64,000 nt of DNA, from positions 992,001-1,056,000 of the forward strand of contig LN483070.1 in NCBI GenBank assembly GCA_900016675.1, written 5' to 3'. This document shows positions 50,512 through 59,285 of this stretch, piece after piece. The first letter of the stretch is position 1; each line of letters starts with the position of its first letter. A program made the position numbers and the translations under genes. The stretch comes from Arthrobacter saudimassiliensis. Its GTDB lineage: Bacteria; Actinomycetota; Actinomycetes; Actinomycetales; Micrococcaceae. The notes under the pieces are model-generated. The model searched no databases. It worked only from the letters and a program-made list of their open reading frames with translations, and had not been told where the DNA came from.

Positions 50512-52907
50512 CTCCCCGCCCCGGCCAGGGCGCACCGCGTCCGGGCAACAACCCGTTCGCCACTTCGCAGGGCATGCCCCGGCCCCGTGGCCGCGGCGAA
50601 GGCGCACCGCGCCCGGGCAACAACCCGTTTGCCACCTCGCAGGGCATGCCCCGTCCGGGTGGACGGCGTGAAGACGGCGGCGCTCCGGCTCCCCGTCCCG
50701 GCACCCCCGGCGCCGCAGGTCCCCGTCCGGGCGCACCCCGTCCGGGTGCCCCGCGTCCCGGCGGCGCACCCCGTCCGGGCGGCGCGCCCCGTCCCGGCGG
50801 CGCCGCACGTCCGAACCCGGGCATGATGCCCAACCGCACCGAGCGTCCGGCCCCGGCCGCACGTCCCGGCGGCGGACCCGGCGGCGCACGCCGTGGTCCC
50901 GGCGGCGGTCCCGGCGGCGGCGGCGGTCCGGTCGGCGGCGGCTTCGGCAAGGGCGGCCGCGGACGCGGCGGCACCGCCGGCGCCTTCGGCAAGGGCGGCG
51001 CAGGACGCGGCAAGCAGCGCAAGTCGAAGCGGGCGAAGCGGCAGGAACTGGAGCAGATGTCGGCTCCGTCGCTGGGCGGCGTGAGCGTGCCCCGCGGCAA
51101 CGGCAGCACCGTGGTGCGGCTGCGCCGCGGCTCCTCCATCACCGACTTTGCCGACAAGATCGAGGCGAACCCCGCAGCACTGGTGACCGTGCTGTTCCAC
51201 CTCGGCGAAATGGCGACCGCCACCCAGTCCCTGGACGAAGAGACCTTCGCGGTCCTCGGCGAGGAGCTGGGCTACAAGATCCAGGTCGTCTCCCCGGAGG
51301 ACGAGGAGCGCGAGCTGCTGAGCAGCTTCGACATCGACTTCGAAGCCGAGCTGGAAGCCGAGTCCGACGACCAGCTGGAGGCCCGTCCTCCGGTGGTGAC
51401 CGTCATGGGCCACGTCGACCACGGCAAGACCCGCCTGCTGGACGCCATCCGCAACACCAAGGTGGTCGAAGGCGAGCACGGCGGCATCACGCAGCACATC
51501 GGTGCGTACCAGATCCACGTGGAGCACGAGGACCAGGACCGCGCGATCACCTTCATCGATACCCCGGGCCACGAGGCGTTCACCGCCATGCGTGCCCGTG
51601 GTGCCAAGGTGACCGACATCGCCGTCCTGGTGGTCGCTGCCGACGACGGTGTCATGCCGCAGACCGTTGAGGCGCTGAACCACGCCCAGGCGGCCGACGT
51701 GCCGATCGTCGTCGCGGTGAACAAGATCGACAAGGAGGGCGCCAACCCGGAGAAGGTCCGCGGCCAGCTCACCGAGTACGGCCTGGTTCCCGAGGAGTAC
51801 GGCGGCGACACGATGTTCGTCGAGGTCTCGGCCCGCCAGGGCATCAACATCGACGGCCTGCTCGAAGCGGTCCTGCTGACGGCCGACGCCGCCCTGGACA
51901 TGCGTGCCAACCCGGACAAGGACGCACGCGGCATCGCGATCGAAGCGAACCTGGACAAGGGCCGCGGCGCCGTCGCGACCGTCCTGGTCCAGTCCGGCAC
52001 CCTGCAGGTGGGCGACACCATCGTGGCGGGCACCGCCCATGGCCGTGTCCGTGCGATGTTCGACGAGAACGGCGACAACGTGACCGAAGCCGGGCCGTCC
52101 CGCCCGGTCCAGGTCCTCGGCCTGTCCACCGTCCCGCGGGCCGGCGACACGTTCTTCGTCACCGACGACGAGCGCACCGCCCGGCAGATCGCCGAAAAGC
52201 GTGAAGCCGCCGACCGCAACGCCGCACTGGCCAAGCGCCGTAAGCGCATCAGCCTGGAAGACTTCGACCAGGCCGTGGCCGAGGGCAAGGTTGACACCCT
52301 CAACCTCATCCTCAAGGGCGACGTGTCCGGTGCCGTCGAAGCGCTGGAGGACTCGCTGCTCAAGATCGACGTGGGCGAAGGCGTGCAGCTGCGCGTCATC
52401 CACCGCGGCGTGGGCGCGATCACCCAGAACGACGTCAACCTGGCGACCGTCGACAACGCCATCATCATCGGCTTCAACGTCCGGCCCGCTGAGCGCGTTG
52501 CGGACCTGGCCGACCGTGAAGGCGTCGACATGCGCTTCTACTCGGTCATCTACGCGGCGATCGAGGACATCGAACTGGCGCTCAAGGGCATGCTCAAGCC
52601 CGAGTACGAAGAGGTCCAGCTGGGCACCGCGGAAATCCGCGAGGTCTTCCGGTCCTCCAAGTTCGGCAACATCGCCGGCTCGATCGTGCGCAGCGGCGTT
52701 ATCCGCCGCAACGCCAAGGCCCGCGTGGTCCGCGACGGGAAGGTCCTCGCCGAGAACCTCCAGGTCGAGTCCCTGCGCCGCTTCAAGGACGACGCCACCG
52801 AAGTCCGTACCGACTTTGAATGTGGCATCGGCCTGGGCTCGTTCAACGACCTCCGCGAGGGCGACATGATCGAGACCTTCGAAATGCGCGAGAAGCCGCG
52901 CGTCTAG
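50499..52907 (+). CDS. infB: Translation initiation factor IF-2, main part
   Basis: An open frame of 802 residues; true IF-2 coding begins at about 50512. It opens with a Pro/Arg/Gly-rich linker containing two copies of [18 protein letters not shown]. The GTPase follows: G1 GHVDHGKT (about 51408), G3 DTPGHEA, G4 NKID. Then come domains II, III and the C-terminal initiator-tRNA-binding domain ending [16 protein letters not shown]. It places fMet-tRNA on the 30S subunit and promotes subunit joining. Everything from the linker to the end looks intact. TTG 50499 has no ribosome site; internal starts are possible, as for the shorter IF2 forms of E. coli. Confidence 0.92.
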   Translation: MTRRTPRPGQGAPRPGNNPFATSQGMPRPRGRGEGAPRPGNNPFATSQGMPRPGGRREDGGAPAPRPGTPGAAGPRPGAPRPGAPRPGGAPRPGGAPRPGGAARPNPGMMPNRTERPAPAARPGGGPGGARRGPGGGPGGGGGPVGGGFGKGGRGRGGTAGAFGKGGAGRGKQRKSKRAKRQELEQMSAPSLGGVSVPRGNGSTVVRLRRGSSITDFADKIEANPAALVTVLFHLGEMATATQSLDEETFAVLGEELGYKIQVVSPEDEERELLSSFDIDFEAELEAESDDQLEARPPVVTVMGHVDHGKTRLLDAIRNTKVVEGEHGGITQHIGAYQIHVEHEDQDRAITFIDTPGHEAFTAMRARGAKVTDIAVLVVAADDGVMPQTVEALNHAQAADVPIVVAVNKIDKEGANPEKVRGQLTEYGLVPEEYGGDTMFVEVSARQGINIDGLLEAVLLTADAALDMRANPDKDARGIAIEANLDKGRGAVATVLVQSGTLQVGDTIVAGTAHGRVRAMFDENGDNVTEAGPSRPVQVLGLSTVPRAGDTFFVTDDERTARQIAEKREAADRNAALAKRRKRISLEDFDQAVAEGKVDTLNLILKGDVSGAVEALEDSLLKIDVGEGVQLRVIHRGVGAITQNDVNLATVDNAIIIGFNVRPAERVADLADREGVDMRFYSVIYAAIEDIELALKGMLKPEYEEVQLGTAEIREVFRSSKFGNIAGSIVRSGVIRRNAKARVVRDGKVLAENLQVESLRRFKDDATEVRTDFECGIGLGSFNDLREGDMIETFEMREKPRV

Positions 52908-52914
52908 CACTGAC

Positions 52915-52940
52915 GTCCGGGGGCCTGCGGGCCCCCGGAC
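52915..52940 (+). terminator. First hairpin after infB
   Basis: An 11-bp perfect stem, GTCCGGGGGCC with its complement at 52930-52940, loop TGCG, 8 bp after the stop. Confidence 0.6.
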
Positions 52941-52943
52941 CGG

Positions 52944-52982
52944 CGTCGGGCCGGGAACCGCCGCGCGGTTCCCGGCCCGACG
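52944..52982 (+). terminator. Second hairpin after infB
   Basis: An 18-bp perfect stem, arms 52944-52961 and 52965-52982, loop CGC. Together with the first hairpin it separates infB from rbfA, so rbfA may have its own promoter. Confidence 0.65.
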
Positions 52983-53057
52983 TCTGCCGGCGCCGATTCC
53001 GGCCGAGGCCGCACGGCGTCGTACGATTTTCTCTAGGACACATATAAAGGAGGGGCA

Positions 53058-53525
53058 ATGGCAGATCCGGCACGCGCAGCCAAACTGGCCGACCGCATCA
53101 AGGTCGTCGTCGCGCAGGCACTGGAACGGCGAGTCAAGGACCCCCGGCTCGGGTTCGTCACCATCACCGACGCCCGCGTCACCAATGACCTGCAGCACGC
53201 GACGCTCTACTACACCGTCTTCGGCGACGAGGAGGAGGCTGCGGGCACCCGCGCCGCCCTCGAGTCCGCCAAGGGCATCCTGCGGGCCGAAGTGGGCCGC
53301 AACATCACCGTCCGCCTCACCCCGACGCTCGAGTTCGTCCCGGACGAGATCCCCGTCAACGCCAGCCATCTCGAAGAGCTGCTGCGCACCGCGCGCAAGC
53401 GCGACGAGGAACTGGCCGCGCTGAAGCAGGGCGCGAACTACGCCGGCGATCCCGACCCGTACCGGCGCGACGACGACGGCGATGCCGGCGACGACGGCGG
53501 GCCTGCGGAGACGCAGGGGCGCTGA
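53058..53525 (+). CDS. rbfA: Ribosome-binding factor A
   Basis: Protein of 155 residues. [20 protein letters not shown], the [20 protein letters not shown] block and [19 protein letters not shown]-like residues (seen as [19 protein letters not shown]) give the KH-like RbfA fold. The C-terminal Asp-rich tail of about 35 residues is typical of actinobacteria. It aids 16S rRNA 5' end processing and cold adaptation. ATG 53058 follows AAAGGAGGGG. Two hairpins separate it from infB, and a convergent aminotransferase gene follows, which breaks the usual rbfA-truB order. Confidence 0.95.
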   Translation: MADPARAAKLADRIKVVVAQALERRVKDPRLGFVTITDARVTNDLQHATLYYTVFGDEEEAAGTRAALESAKGILRAEVGRNITVRLTPTLEFVPDEIPVNASHLEELLRTARKRDEELAALKQGANYAGDPDPYRRDDDGDAGDDGGPAETQGR

Positions 53526-53602
53526 CCGGCACAGGCAGCACGCCTGGTCCCGGCCGCAGCCGCAGGACGCGGCCGCAGCCGGCACCGGAACCGGCATGAA
53601 CG

Positions 53603-53637
53603 GGAAGGGAGCGGATCCACCGGATCCGCTCCCTTCC
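53603..53637. terminator. Terminator between convergent rbfA and aminotransferase
   Basis: A perfect 16-bp stem, GGAAGGGAGCGGATCC with its complement at 53622-53637, loop ACC. Confidence 0.8.
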
Positions 53638-53648
53638 GCTGTGCGGGC

Positions 53649-54800
53649 TCAGCGGCGCGGGAGCCGGGCGAGCCCCTCCACGAGCCGGTCCCGGTCCCCG
53701 CAGAGCGCGATCCGGATCCATCCCTCGCCGATGGAGCCGAACGCGGTGCCCGGGGCGACCGCGACGTTGTGCTCGGCCAGGAAGCCCCGGGCCCAGCCGC
53801 GCACATCCCCGCCGGAGGCATGCGAGAGGTCCGCCCACAGATAGAACGCGCCGTCCGCCGGCAGATAGGGGATGCCGAGGTCCGCCAGCACCTCTACGGC
53901 GGCGTCCCGGTTCTGCCGGTAGTGCTCGGCCGCACGGCGGACGTAGTCCTGCGGCCCGGTCAGCGCGGCCAGGGCGGCATACTGCGACGGCGAGGCCACG
54001 CAGGAGACGATCGCCTCGTTGATGATGCTCATCTGCTCCTGCAGCCCCGCCGGGACGATCAGCGCGCCCACCCGCAGCCCGGTCAGCCCGTAGGTCTTGG
54101 ACAGGGTCTGGGAAACGAGCACCCGGCCCCGGCCCGGCCCGGGATCGTCGAACGCCAGCGGGCTGACGTGCGGCACGTCGTAGGTGAACGCCTCGTAGCA
54201 CTCGTCGGAGATGATCCACAGATCGTGGCGGACAGCCAGCTCCACCAGAGCCCGGGTCAGGTCGGCGTCGAACACCGCGCCGAGCGGATTGGACGGCGAG
54301 TTCAGCAGCAGGACCCGGGTGCGCGGGGTGATCAGTGCCTCAAGGTCCTCGATCCGCGGCTGGAATCCGTGGGCGGGCCACAGGGGATACGGCACCGGCT
54401 CAGCGTGCAGCAGACGTGCGGTCATTTCGAAGGTGGGATATCCGGGATTGGGCACCAGGATCTCATCGCCCGCATCCAGGACCATGCTCATCGACAGGTG
54501 CAGGCCCTGCTGGGCCCCGGCGGTGACGAAGACCCGCCCGGCGTCGACCCGGGTCCCGGTCCGGGCCGAGGCGTAGTCCGCGAAGGCGGCGCGCAGGGCC
54601 GGGATGCCGGCGTTGGGCGTGTAACCGGTCTCATCGCGCGCGAGCACCGACTGCCCGGCTTCCAGCACATGGGCCGGCGTGGGAAACCCGGGCTCGCCGA
54701 TGCTGAGCACGATGGCTCCGGGACTCGCCCAGGCGGCCTGGGTGATCTCCCGGATCTGGTTGGGCTCGACGGCACGGACGTGGGGTGAGAGCTGCGGCAT
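53649..54800 (-). CDS. PLP-dependent aminotransferase, class I/II
   Basis: Fold-type I aminotransferase of 383 residues. IVLSIGEPGFPTPAHVLEAG opens the domain, SPSNPLGAVFD holds the NPxG loop, SDECYEAFTYD the aspartate that meets the PLP ring nitrogen, and SQTLSKTYGLTGLRVGAL the PLP lysine. RIALCGDRDR near the end gives the carboxylate-binding arginine. The substrate is open: an aspartate- or aromatic-type transaminase is likely. ATG 54800 is chosen because the fold begins right after. It lies on the opposite strand between rbfA and truB, so it was probably inserted into an ancestral operon. Confidence 0.9.
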   Translation of the reverse strand: MPQLSPHVRAVEPNQIREITQAAWASPGAIVLSIGEPGFPTPAHVLEAGQSVLARDETGYTPNAGIPALRAAFADYASARTGTRVDAGRVFVTAGAQQGLHLSMSMVLDAGDEILVPNPGYPTFEMTARLLHAEPVPYPLWPAHGFQPRIEDLEALITPRTRVLLLNSPSNPLGAVFDADLTRALVELAVRHDLWIISDECYEAFTYDVPHVSPLAFDDPGPGRGRVLVSQTLSKTYGLTGLRVGALIVPAGLQEQMSIINEAIVSCVASPSQYAALAALTGPQDYVRRAAEHYRQNRDAAVEVLADLGIPYLPADGAFYLWADLSHASGGDVRGWARGFLAEHNVAVAPGTAFGSIGEGWIRIALCGDRDRLVEGLARLPRR

Positions 54801-54872
54801 GGTCCGAATGCTACCGCCGCGGGGGCCGGCCCCCGCAGCCCGGCCCGGTCCGGCCGCGTCACCGATGCGCCA

Positions 54873-54878
54873 TATACT
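54873..54878 (+). promoter_or_regulatory. -10 box of a probably leaderless truB transcript
   Basis: TATACT ends 7 bases before GTG 54886, the normal distance from a -10 element to the transcription start. truB transcription would therefore start at or next to its start codon. No clear -35 is seen. Confidence 0.5.
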
Positions 54879-54885
54879 GAAAGGC

Positions 54886-55785
54886 GTGAATTCCGGGCAG
54901 GTCCGATCAGGACTGATTATTGTGGACAAACCGCAGGGATGGACCAGCCACGATGTGGTGGCCCGCCTGCGCAGGCTCGCCGGCACCCGGAAGGTCGGCC
55001 ATGCGGGCACGCTGGACCCGATGGCCACCGGCGTGCTGGTGGTGGGAATCAACCGCGCCACCAGGCTGCTGACCTACATCGTGGGCACCGGCAAGACCTA
55101 CACCGCGACCATCCGGCTGGGCCAGTCCACCCTCACCGACGACGCCGAAGGCGAAGTGACGGCCGAGCACATCGCCGCAGCCGTCACCGACGAGCAGATC
55201 CACGACGCCGTCGCCGCGCTGACCGGCGACATCCTGCAGGTGCCCAGCAGCGTCAGCGCGATCAAGGTGAACGGCGAGCGTTCCTACGCCCGGGTGCGGG
55301 CCGGCGCCGAGGTGGCCCTCGAGGCCCGCCCCGTGACCGTCTCCCGCTTCGAGGTGCACGAGATCCGCCGCGAGCAGGGCGGCCGCCTGCGTGACGTAGA
55401 CGTCACCGTCGAGTGCTCCTCCGGAACCTATATCCGCGCCCTGGCGCGCGACCTCGGCGAAGCCCTGGGCGTGGGCGGACACCTGACCGCGCTGCGCCGC
55501 ACCCAGGTGGGCCCGTACGACATCGGCCAGGCCGCCACCCTGGAGGAGCTCGCCGAAGAGCTGCGCCTCCTGGACCTCGACGAGGCCGCGCGGGCCCTGT
55601 TCCCCAACCGGGAACTGGACGCGCAGGAAGCCGACGCCGTCTCGCACGGCAGGCGCGTGCCCGCCGGCGGCACCGCCGGTCCCGTCGCGGCCTTCGCCCC
55701 CGACGGCAGCCTCACCGCCCTGCTGGAGGACCGCGGGGAGCAGGCCAAACCCATCCTCGTGTTCGCTCCCGGAGGGCAGTCCTGA
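54886..55785 (+). CDS. truB: tRNA pseudouridine synthase B
   Basis: Protein of 299 residues. SGLIIVDKPQGWTSHDVVAR and KVGHAGTLDPMATGVLVVGI with the catalytic D44 mark the TruB fold, and GKTYTATIRLGQSTLTDDAE follows. A C-terminal PUA-like part is present. It makes pseudouridine 55 in the T loop of tRNAs. GTG 54886 is favoured; only AAAGG touches it closely, and a TATACT box 8 bases before suggests a leaderless message. The alternative ATG 54865 would put the -10 box inside the gene. Two membrane-protein genes follow. Confidence 0.94.
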   Translation: MNSGQVRSGLIIVDKPQGWTSHDVVARLRRLAGTRKVGHAGTLDPMATGVLVVGINRATRLLTYIVGTGKTYTATIRLGQSTLTDDAEGEVTAEHIAAAVTDEQIHDAVAALTGDILQVPSSVSAIKVNGERSYARVRAGAEVALEARPVTVSRFEVHEIRREQGGRLRDVDVTVECSSGTYIRALARDLGEALGVGGHLTALRRTQVGPYDIGQAATLEELAEELRLLDLDEAARALFPNRELDAQEADAVSHGRRVPAGGTAGPVAAFAPDGSLTALLEDRGEQAKPILVFAPGGQS

Positions 55786-55786
55786 A

Positions 55787-56161
55787 ATGGTCGTCGACCC
55801 CATGTTCGTCATCGGCGCCCTGGTCTGCCTGGTCTCGTCCGTGCTGTGCATCGGTGCGGCCGTGCTGCGGCAGGGCCCCAACGACATCACGATCCTCGCG
55901 GACGCCGCCGTCCTGCTCTACCTGGTCGTCTACGGCATCGGTGCCGGCATCCGGATAGCCGGAGGAGAAGCCCTCGCCGGGCCGGCCTGGGAGTTCTGGG
56001 GCTACTACGCCACCGCCATGCTGATCCCGATCGGCGCCTTCTGGTGGGCCATCATGGACCGCAGCCGGTGGAGCAACCTCGTCCTCGGCGCCGTCGGCGT
56101 CACCGTTTTCGTCATGATCTTCCGCATGGAGCAGATCTGGGATGGAGTCCAAGCAGCATGA
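55787..56161 (+). CDS. Four-helix hypothetical membrane protein
   Basis: Protein of 124 residues with about four hydrophobic helices and short loops (DPMFVIGALVCLVSSVLCIG first, LGAVGVTVFVMIFRMEQIW last). No known domain is recognised. It starts at ATG 55787, one base after the truB stop, and overlaps the next membrane protein gene by 4 bp (ATGA), so the three are co-transcribed and probably translationally coupled. Function unknown. Confidence 0.75.
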   Translation: MVVDPMFVIGALVCLVSSVLCIGAAVLRQGPNDITILADAAVLLYLVVYGIGAGIRIAGGEALAGPAWEFWGYYATAMLIPIGAFWWAIMDRSRWSNLVLGAVGVTVFVMIFRMEQIWDGVQAA

Positions 56162-56613
56162 ACCGCCTCCTGCCTGAGCGGCACCAGCGTCCAACCCCGG
56201 CCCGCCTGACCGGCCCCGGACGGCTGCTCGTCGCGGTCTACGGGATCTTCGCCCTGGCCGCCACGGCCCGCGCCGCATTCCAGATCGCCACTAAGTTCGA
56301 CCACGCGCCGGTCGCGTACCTGCTCTCCGCCTTCGCCGCCGTCGTCTACATCATCGCCACCGTCGCGCTGGCCCGCCCCGGCCGCAACGCCTACGCGACG
56401 GGGTTGGCCGCGGTCAGCATCGAGCTCGCCGGCGTGCTGGGCGTGGGCCTGTTCGGCCTGCTCGACCCGGCCGCCCTGCCCGACGACACCGTGTGGTCCG
56501 GCTTCGGGATGGGCTACGGCTACGTGCCGCTGCTGCTTCCGGTCGTGGGCCTGTGGTGGCTGCTGACCCACCGCGACACGACTGCGCCCGGCGGCCGGAA
56601 GGCCCGGGCCTAG
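56158..56613 (+). CDS. Four-helix hypothetical membrane protein
   Basis: Protein of 151 residues with a basic N-terminus (RLLPERHQRPTPARL), four predicted helices (GRLLVAVYGIFALAATARAA first) and a basic C-terminal tail. No family can be named with confidence. It overlaps the preceding gene by 4 bp. It may act with its neighbour, because the two always overlap here and have the same size class; this is inference. Confidence 0.75.
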   Translation: MNRLLPERHQRPTPARLTGPGRLLVAVYGIFALAATARAAFQIATKFDHAPVAYLLSAFAAVVYIIATVALARPGRNAYATGLAAVSIELAGVLGVGLFGLLDPAALPDDTVWSGFGMGYGYVPLLLPVVGLWWLLTHRDTTAPGGRKARA

Positions 56614-56741
56614 CAGGCCGCTTGCCGGCCGCCTCCCGCTGCCCGGCGCCAATCGGACGTATGCTGAAACCGACAGCATGCTGATTGGTGTCGGCATGGG
56701 AGCCGCGGAGTCCGCTCCGCCCACCAGAGGGGGACAGGCAG

Positions 56742-57449
56742 ATGACCTCACCCGGAACCGGAGACCTGCCCGGCCGCAGCCGCCGGCCCGCCGTGCCGCG
56801 GACCGGCACCGAAGAGTCCGCTCCGCCGGCCGGAGCGGAGAACCCGGCCCGGCCGGGCGCGCCCGACGCCGGACCGCCTGCACGCACTGCGGGCGGCGCC
56901 GCCCCGGACGGCCGCGGCGCAGCCGGACGTGCTGCCGTGCAGCGGGGAACCGCACCGGGATCCGAAAAGAACCGGACCAAAACCCCGCAGCACGACAACT
57001 CCGCCTGGGGCGTGTTCCGCGCCGTGGTGGTGGCCGTCGGCCTGCTCATCGCGGCGATGGGCATCTACTACCTCATCGCCGGCACCGGAGGGGTCGCCGG
57101 CGGCGACGGGGGAGAGGTCAACCCGTCCCTTGAGAGCCAGTTCCGGTTCTTCTCCATGATGATGGTCGGCGTCGGCGCGGCCTTCGTGGCGATCGCCGTG
57201 AAGTTCCAGTGGGCCAACATGCTGTGGCTTGTCTGCCTCATGGTCTTCCTCGGCGGCCTGGGCCGGGTGCTCTCCTGGGCCTTCTCCGGCACACCGCACT
57301 TCACCATGATCGTGCTCATGATCCTGGAGCTCGCCTTTCCGCCGGCGCTGCTGGTCTGGCACCGGTTCATCGCCAAGACCGTGGCGCTGCGGGCCGAGTA
57401 CGCGCAGGGCCGCCTCGACGGCGGATCCGGCGGCGGTGCGCGGAGCTGA
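56742..57449 (+). CDS. DUF4345-like membrane protein
   Basis: Protein of 235 residues. The first 95 residues are a disordered Pro/Gly/Arg-rich cytoplasmic region. Four helices follow: VFRAVVVAVGLLIAAMGIYY, then SQFRFFSMMMVGVGAAFVAI, WLVCLMVFLGGLGRVLSWAF and the last near FTMIVLMILELAFPPALLVW. The F-R-F-F and G-R-x-L-S positions are DUF4345 features. Function unknown. ATG 56742 follows AGAGGGGGAC; the upstream frame from 56685 is not conserved-looking. It lies between the truB unit and ribF. Confidence 0.75.
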   Translation: MTSPGTGDLPGRSRRPAVPRTGTEESAPPAGAENPARPGAPDAGPPARTAGGAAPDGRGAAGRAAVQRGTAPGSEKNRTKTPQHDNSAWGVFRAVVVAVGLLIAAMGIYYLIAGTGGVAGGDGGEVNPSLESQFRFFSMMMVGVGAAFVAIAVKFQWANMLWLVCLMVFLGGLGRVLSWAFSGTPHFTMIVLMILELAFPPALLVWHRFIAKTVALRAEYAQGRLDGGSGGGARS

Positions 57450-57541
57450 CCGGTTTTCCGCCATAATGGATAGGTCCCTCAGCAGCCGCCCGCGGCTGCC
57501 GGGACTTCCGCGATGAGACGACAGCCGGCTAAGGAGCCTGA

Positions 57542-58522
57542 GTGGACTGCTGGAACGACCTGGACCAGGTGCCCCCGGACTTCGGCCCCACAGCAGTAAC
57601 CATCGGCAACTTCGACGGCGTCCACCTGGGCCACCAGCATGTGCTCTCCCGGCTGGTGAAGGTCGCCCGCGATGAAGGTGCCCGCGCCGTGGCGGTGTCC
57701 TTCGACCCGCACCCGGCGCAGGTGCACCGCCCGGAGAGCGCCCCGGACCTGATCATGGGGACCCGGGACCGCATCGAAGCCCTTGCCGCCACCGGCCTCG
57801 ACGGCCTGCTGATGATGCCCTACACCCTGGACCTGGCCGCAATGAGCCCGCGGGAATTCGTCGAATCGGTGTTTGTCCGCGGCCTGCGCGCCCGGGCGGT
57901 GGTGATCGGGCACGACGTCCGGTTCGGGCGGGGCAACAGCGGGGACCTCGAGACCATGCGCACCCTGGGCCGCGAGCTCGGCTTCAGCGTGGTCGCCGTG
58001 GACGACTACGGGGTGCTGGGGGAGACCGCCGACGGCCGCCGCTGCTCCTCCACCTGGATTCGGGAGGCGCTGGGCCGCGGAGACGTCCGCACCGCCGCCC
58101 GCCTGCTCGGACGCAGCCACCGGATGCGCGGAGAGGTGGTGCACGGCGCCGCCCGCGGCCGCGAACTGGGCTTTCCCACCGCCAACCTCGCCACCGAATC
58201 CGCAGGGCTGGTCCCCGCCGACGGAATCTATGCCGGCTGGCTGATCGACGAGGCCGGGGCACGCTGGCCCGCAGCCGTCTCCGTGGGCTCGAACCCCACC
58301 TTCGAGGGCGTGTCCCGACAGGTGGAGGCGCACGTGATCGACCGTCCCCGGGAACAGGTGGAGGATTTCGACCTCTACGGCCAGCACGTCGTGGTCGAGT
58401 TCGTCGACCGGCTGCGCGGCATGGTCGCCTACACCGGGCCCGAGGCGCTGGTGGAGCAGATGGGACTGGACGTCCGGCGCACCCGGGAGGTGCTTTCGAC
58501 AGAAGGTGCGGCAGGCGGGTAA
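57542..58522 (+). CDS. ribF: Bifunctional riboflavin kinase/FAD synthetase
   Basis: Protein of 326 residues. The N-terminal FMN adenylyltransferase domain has IGNFDGVHLGHQ (H28-x2-H31) and HDVRFGRGNSGDLETMRTLG. The C-terminal flavokinase domain has RGRELGFPTANLATES and SVGSNPTFEGVSRQVEAHVI. It turns riboflavin into FMN and then FAD, which the window's acyl-CoA dehydrogenases need. GTG 57542 has AAGGAG 13 bases upstream. It precedes rpsO, the common actinobacterial order. Confidence 0.95.
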   Translation: MDCWNDLDQVPPDFGPTAVTIGNFDGVHLGHQHVLSRLVKVARDEGARAVAVSFDPHPAQVHRPESAPDLIMGTRDRIEALAATGLDGLLMMPYTLDLAAMSPREFVESVFVRGLRARAVVIGHDVRFGRGNSGDLETMRTLGRELGFSVVAVDDYGVLGETADGRRCSSTWIREALGRGDVRTAARLLGRSHRMRGEVVHGAARGRELGFPTANLATESAGLVPADGIYAGWLIDEAGARWPAAVSVGSNPTFEGVSRQVEAHVIDRPREQVEDFDLYGQHVVVEFVDRLRGMVAYTGPEALVEQMGLDVRRTREVLSTEGAAGG

Positions 58523-58655
58523 ACTGGGGAAAAATTCGGCTGCGGTCCGTGGCGGCTGAATTTTCCTGCCCGTGCCGGGACTCCGGAACGGCCGCAGGAC
58601 ACCCGGCAGCGATGGGCTGACCGGGCCTCACGGCACAAGCAACAGGAGTAGTTTT

Positions 58656-58925
58656 TTGGCACTCGATCCCGCTGTCAAGCAGGCCATCATTCAGGAATAC
58701 GCGCTGAAGGAAGGCGACACCGGTTCGCCCGAGGTTCAGATCGCCGTTCTTTCGCGCCGCATCTCGGACCTCACCGAGCACCTGAAGATGCACAAGCACG
58801 ACCACCACACCCGCCGCGGCCTGATGGCCCTGGTCGGTCGCCGTCGTCGCATGCTCACCTACCTGCGCGAGACCGACATCGCACGTTACCGCGCGCTCAT
58901 CGAGCGTCTCGGCCTGCGTCGATAG
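58656..58925 (+). CDS. rpsO: 30S ribosomal protein S15
   Basis: Protein of 89 residues, the family length. [20 protein letters not shown] and [20 protein letters not shown] are followed by [20 protein letters not shown], the rRNA-binding block. It binds 16S rRNA early in assembly. TTG 58656 is the start, 7 bases after ACAGGAG. It is followed by a good terminator, then the pnp leader. The rpsO-pnp order is conserved across bacteria. Confidence 0.97.
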   Translation: MALDPAVKQAIIQEYALKEGDTGSPEVQIAVLSRRISDLTEHLKMHKHDHHTRRGLMALVGRRRRMLTYLRETDIARYRALIERLGLRR

Positions 58926-58934
58926 TCTTCGTGG

Positions 58935-58971
58935 AAGGCGGCACCCCGCGCCAAGCGGGGAGCCGCCTTTT
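58935..58971 (+). terminator. Terminator after rpsO
   Basis: AAGGCGGC and CCCCGC pair with GCGGGG and GCCGCCTT around a GCCAA loop, followed by TT. It is the best intrinsic terminator in the window. Confidence 0.85.
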
Positions 58972-59285
58972 GCGCAGGCAGACATGGACACCGGGACACC
59001 CGGAAGCGCACCTGCCTGAGCGGCACGGGCCGTCCCTGCGACGGCACGGCCGCAGGACAACGTGCCGCCGGCCCGGCGGCACGAACAACTGAATAATCCA
59101 TGAACATGGAGACAACCGGCATCGCAGGCATTCGCGGTCCTCGGTAGTGGTCTCCGGGACGCGCGGGACTTCCCGCCCGGCCCGTGGGCCTCGATCGAAG
59201 ACCGGGTGCGGAAGTACGTGCCACAGGCACGCACTTCACGGACGATGCCAGTTGCCTCCGCGAAACAGAAACGGAGGTGACTCTT
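58972..59285 (+). other. Structured 5' leader of pnp
   Basis: About 310 bp without a gene. It contains an 11-bp stem (59061-59071 with 59073-59083), followed by an A/T-rich ACTGAATAATCC, and a longer-range pair GGAGAC near 59107 with GTCTCC near 59147. In enteric bacteria PNPase controls its own leader through RNase III cuts, so this region is a candidate for autoregulation. No gene-sized frame is supported. Confidence 0.45.

Noticed and set aside
50519-50960. Tandem DNA repeats or a minisatellite in the infB linker
   Set aside because: These are ordinary Pro/Gly/Arg-rich linker codons of actinobacterial IF-2, including one duplicated unit; they are not an independent element.
50481-53597. 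A 1038-codon minus-strand frame opposite infB and rbfA
   Set aside because: Shadow of the GC-biased third positions of infB; no domain is recognisable.
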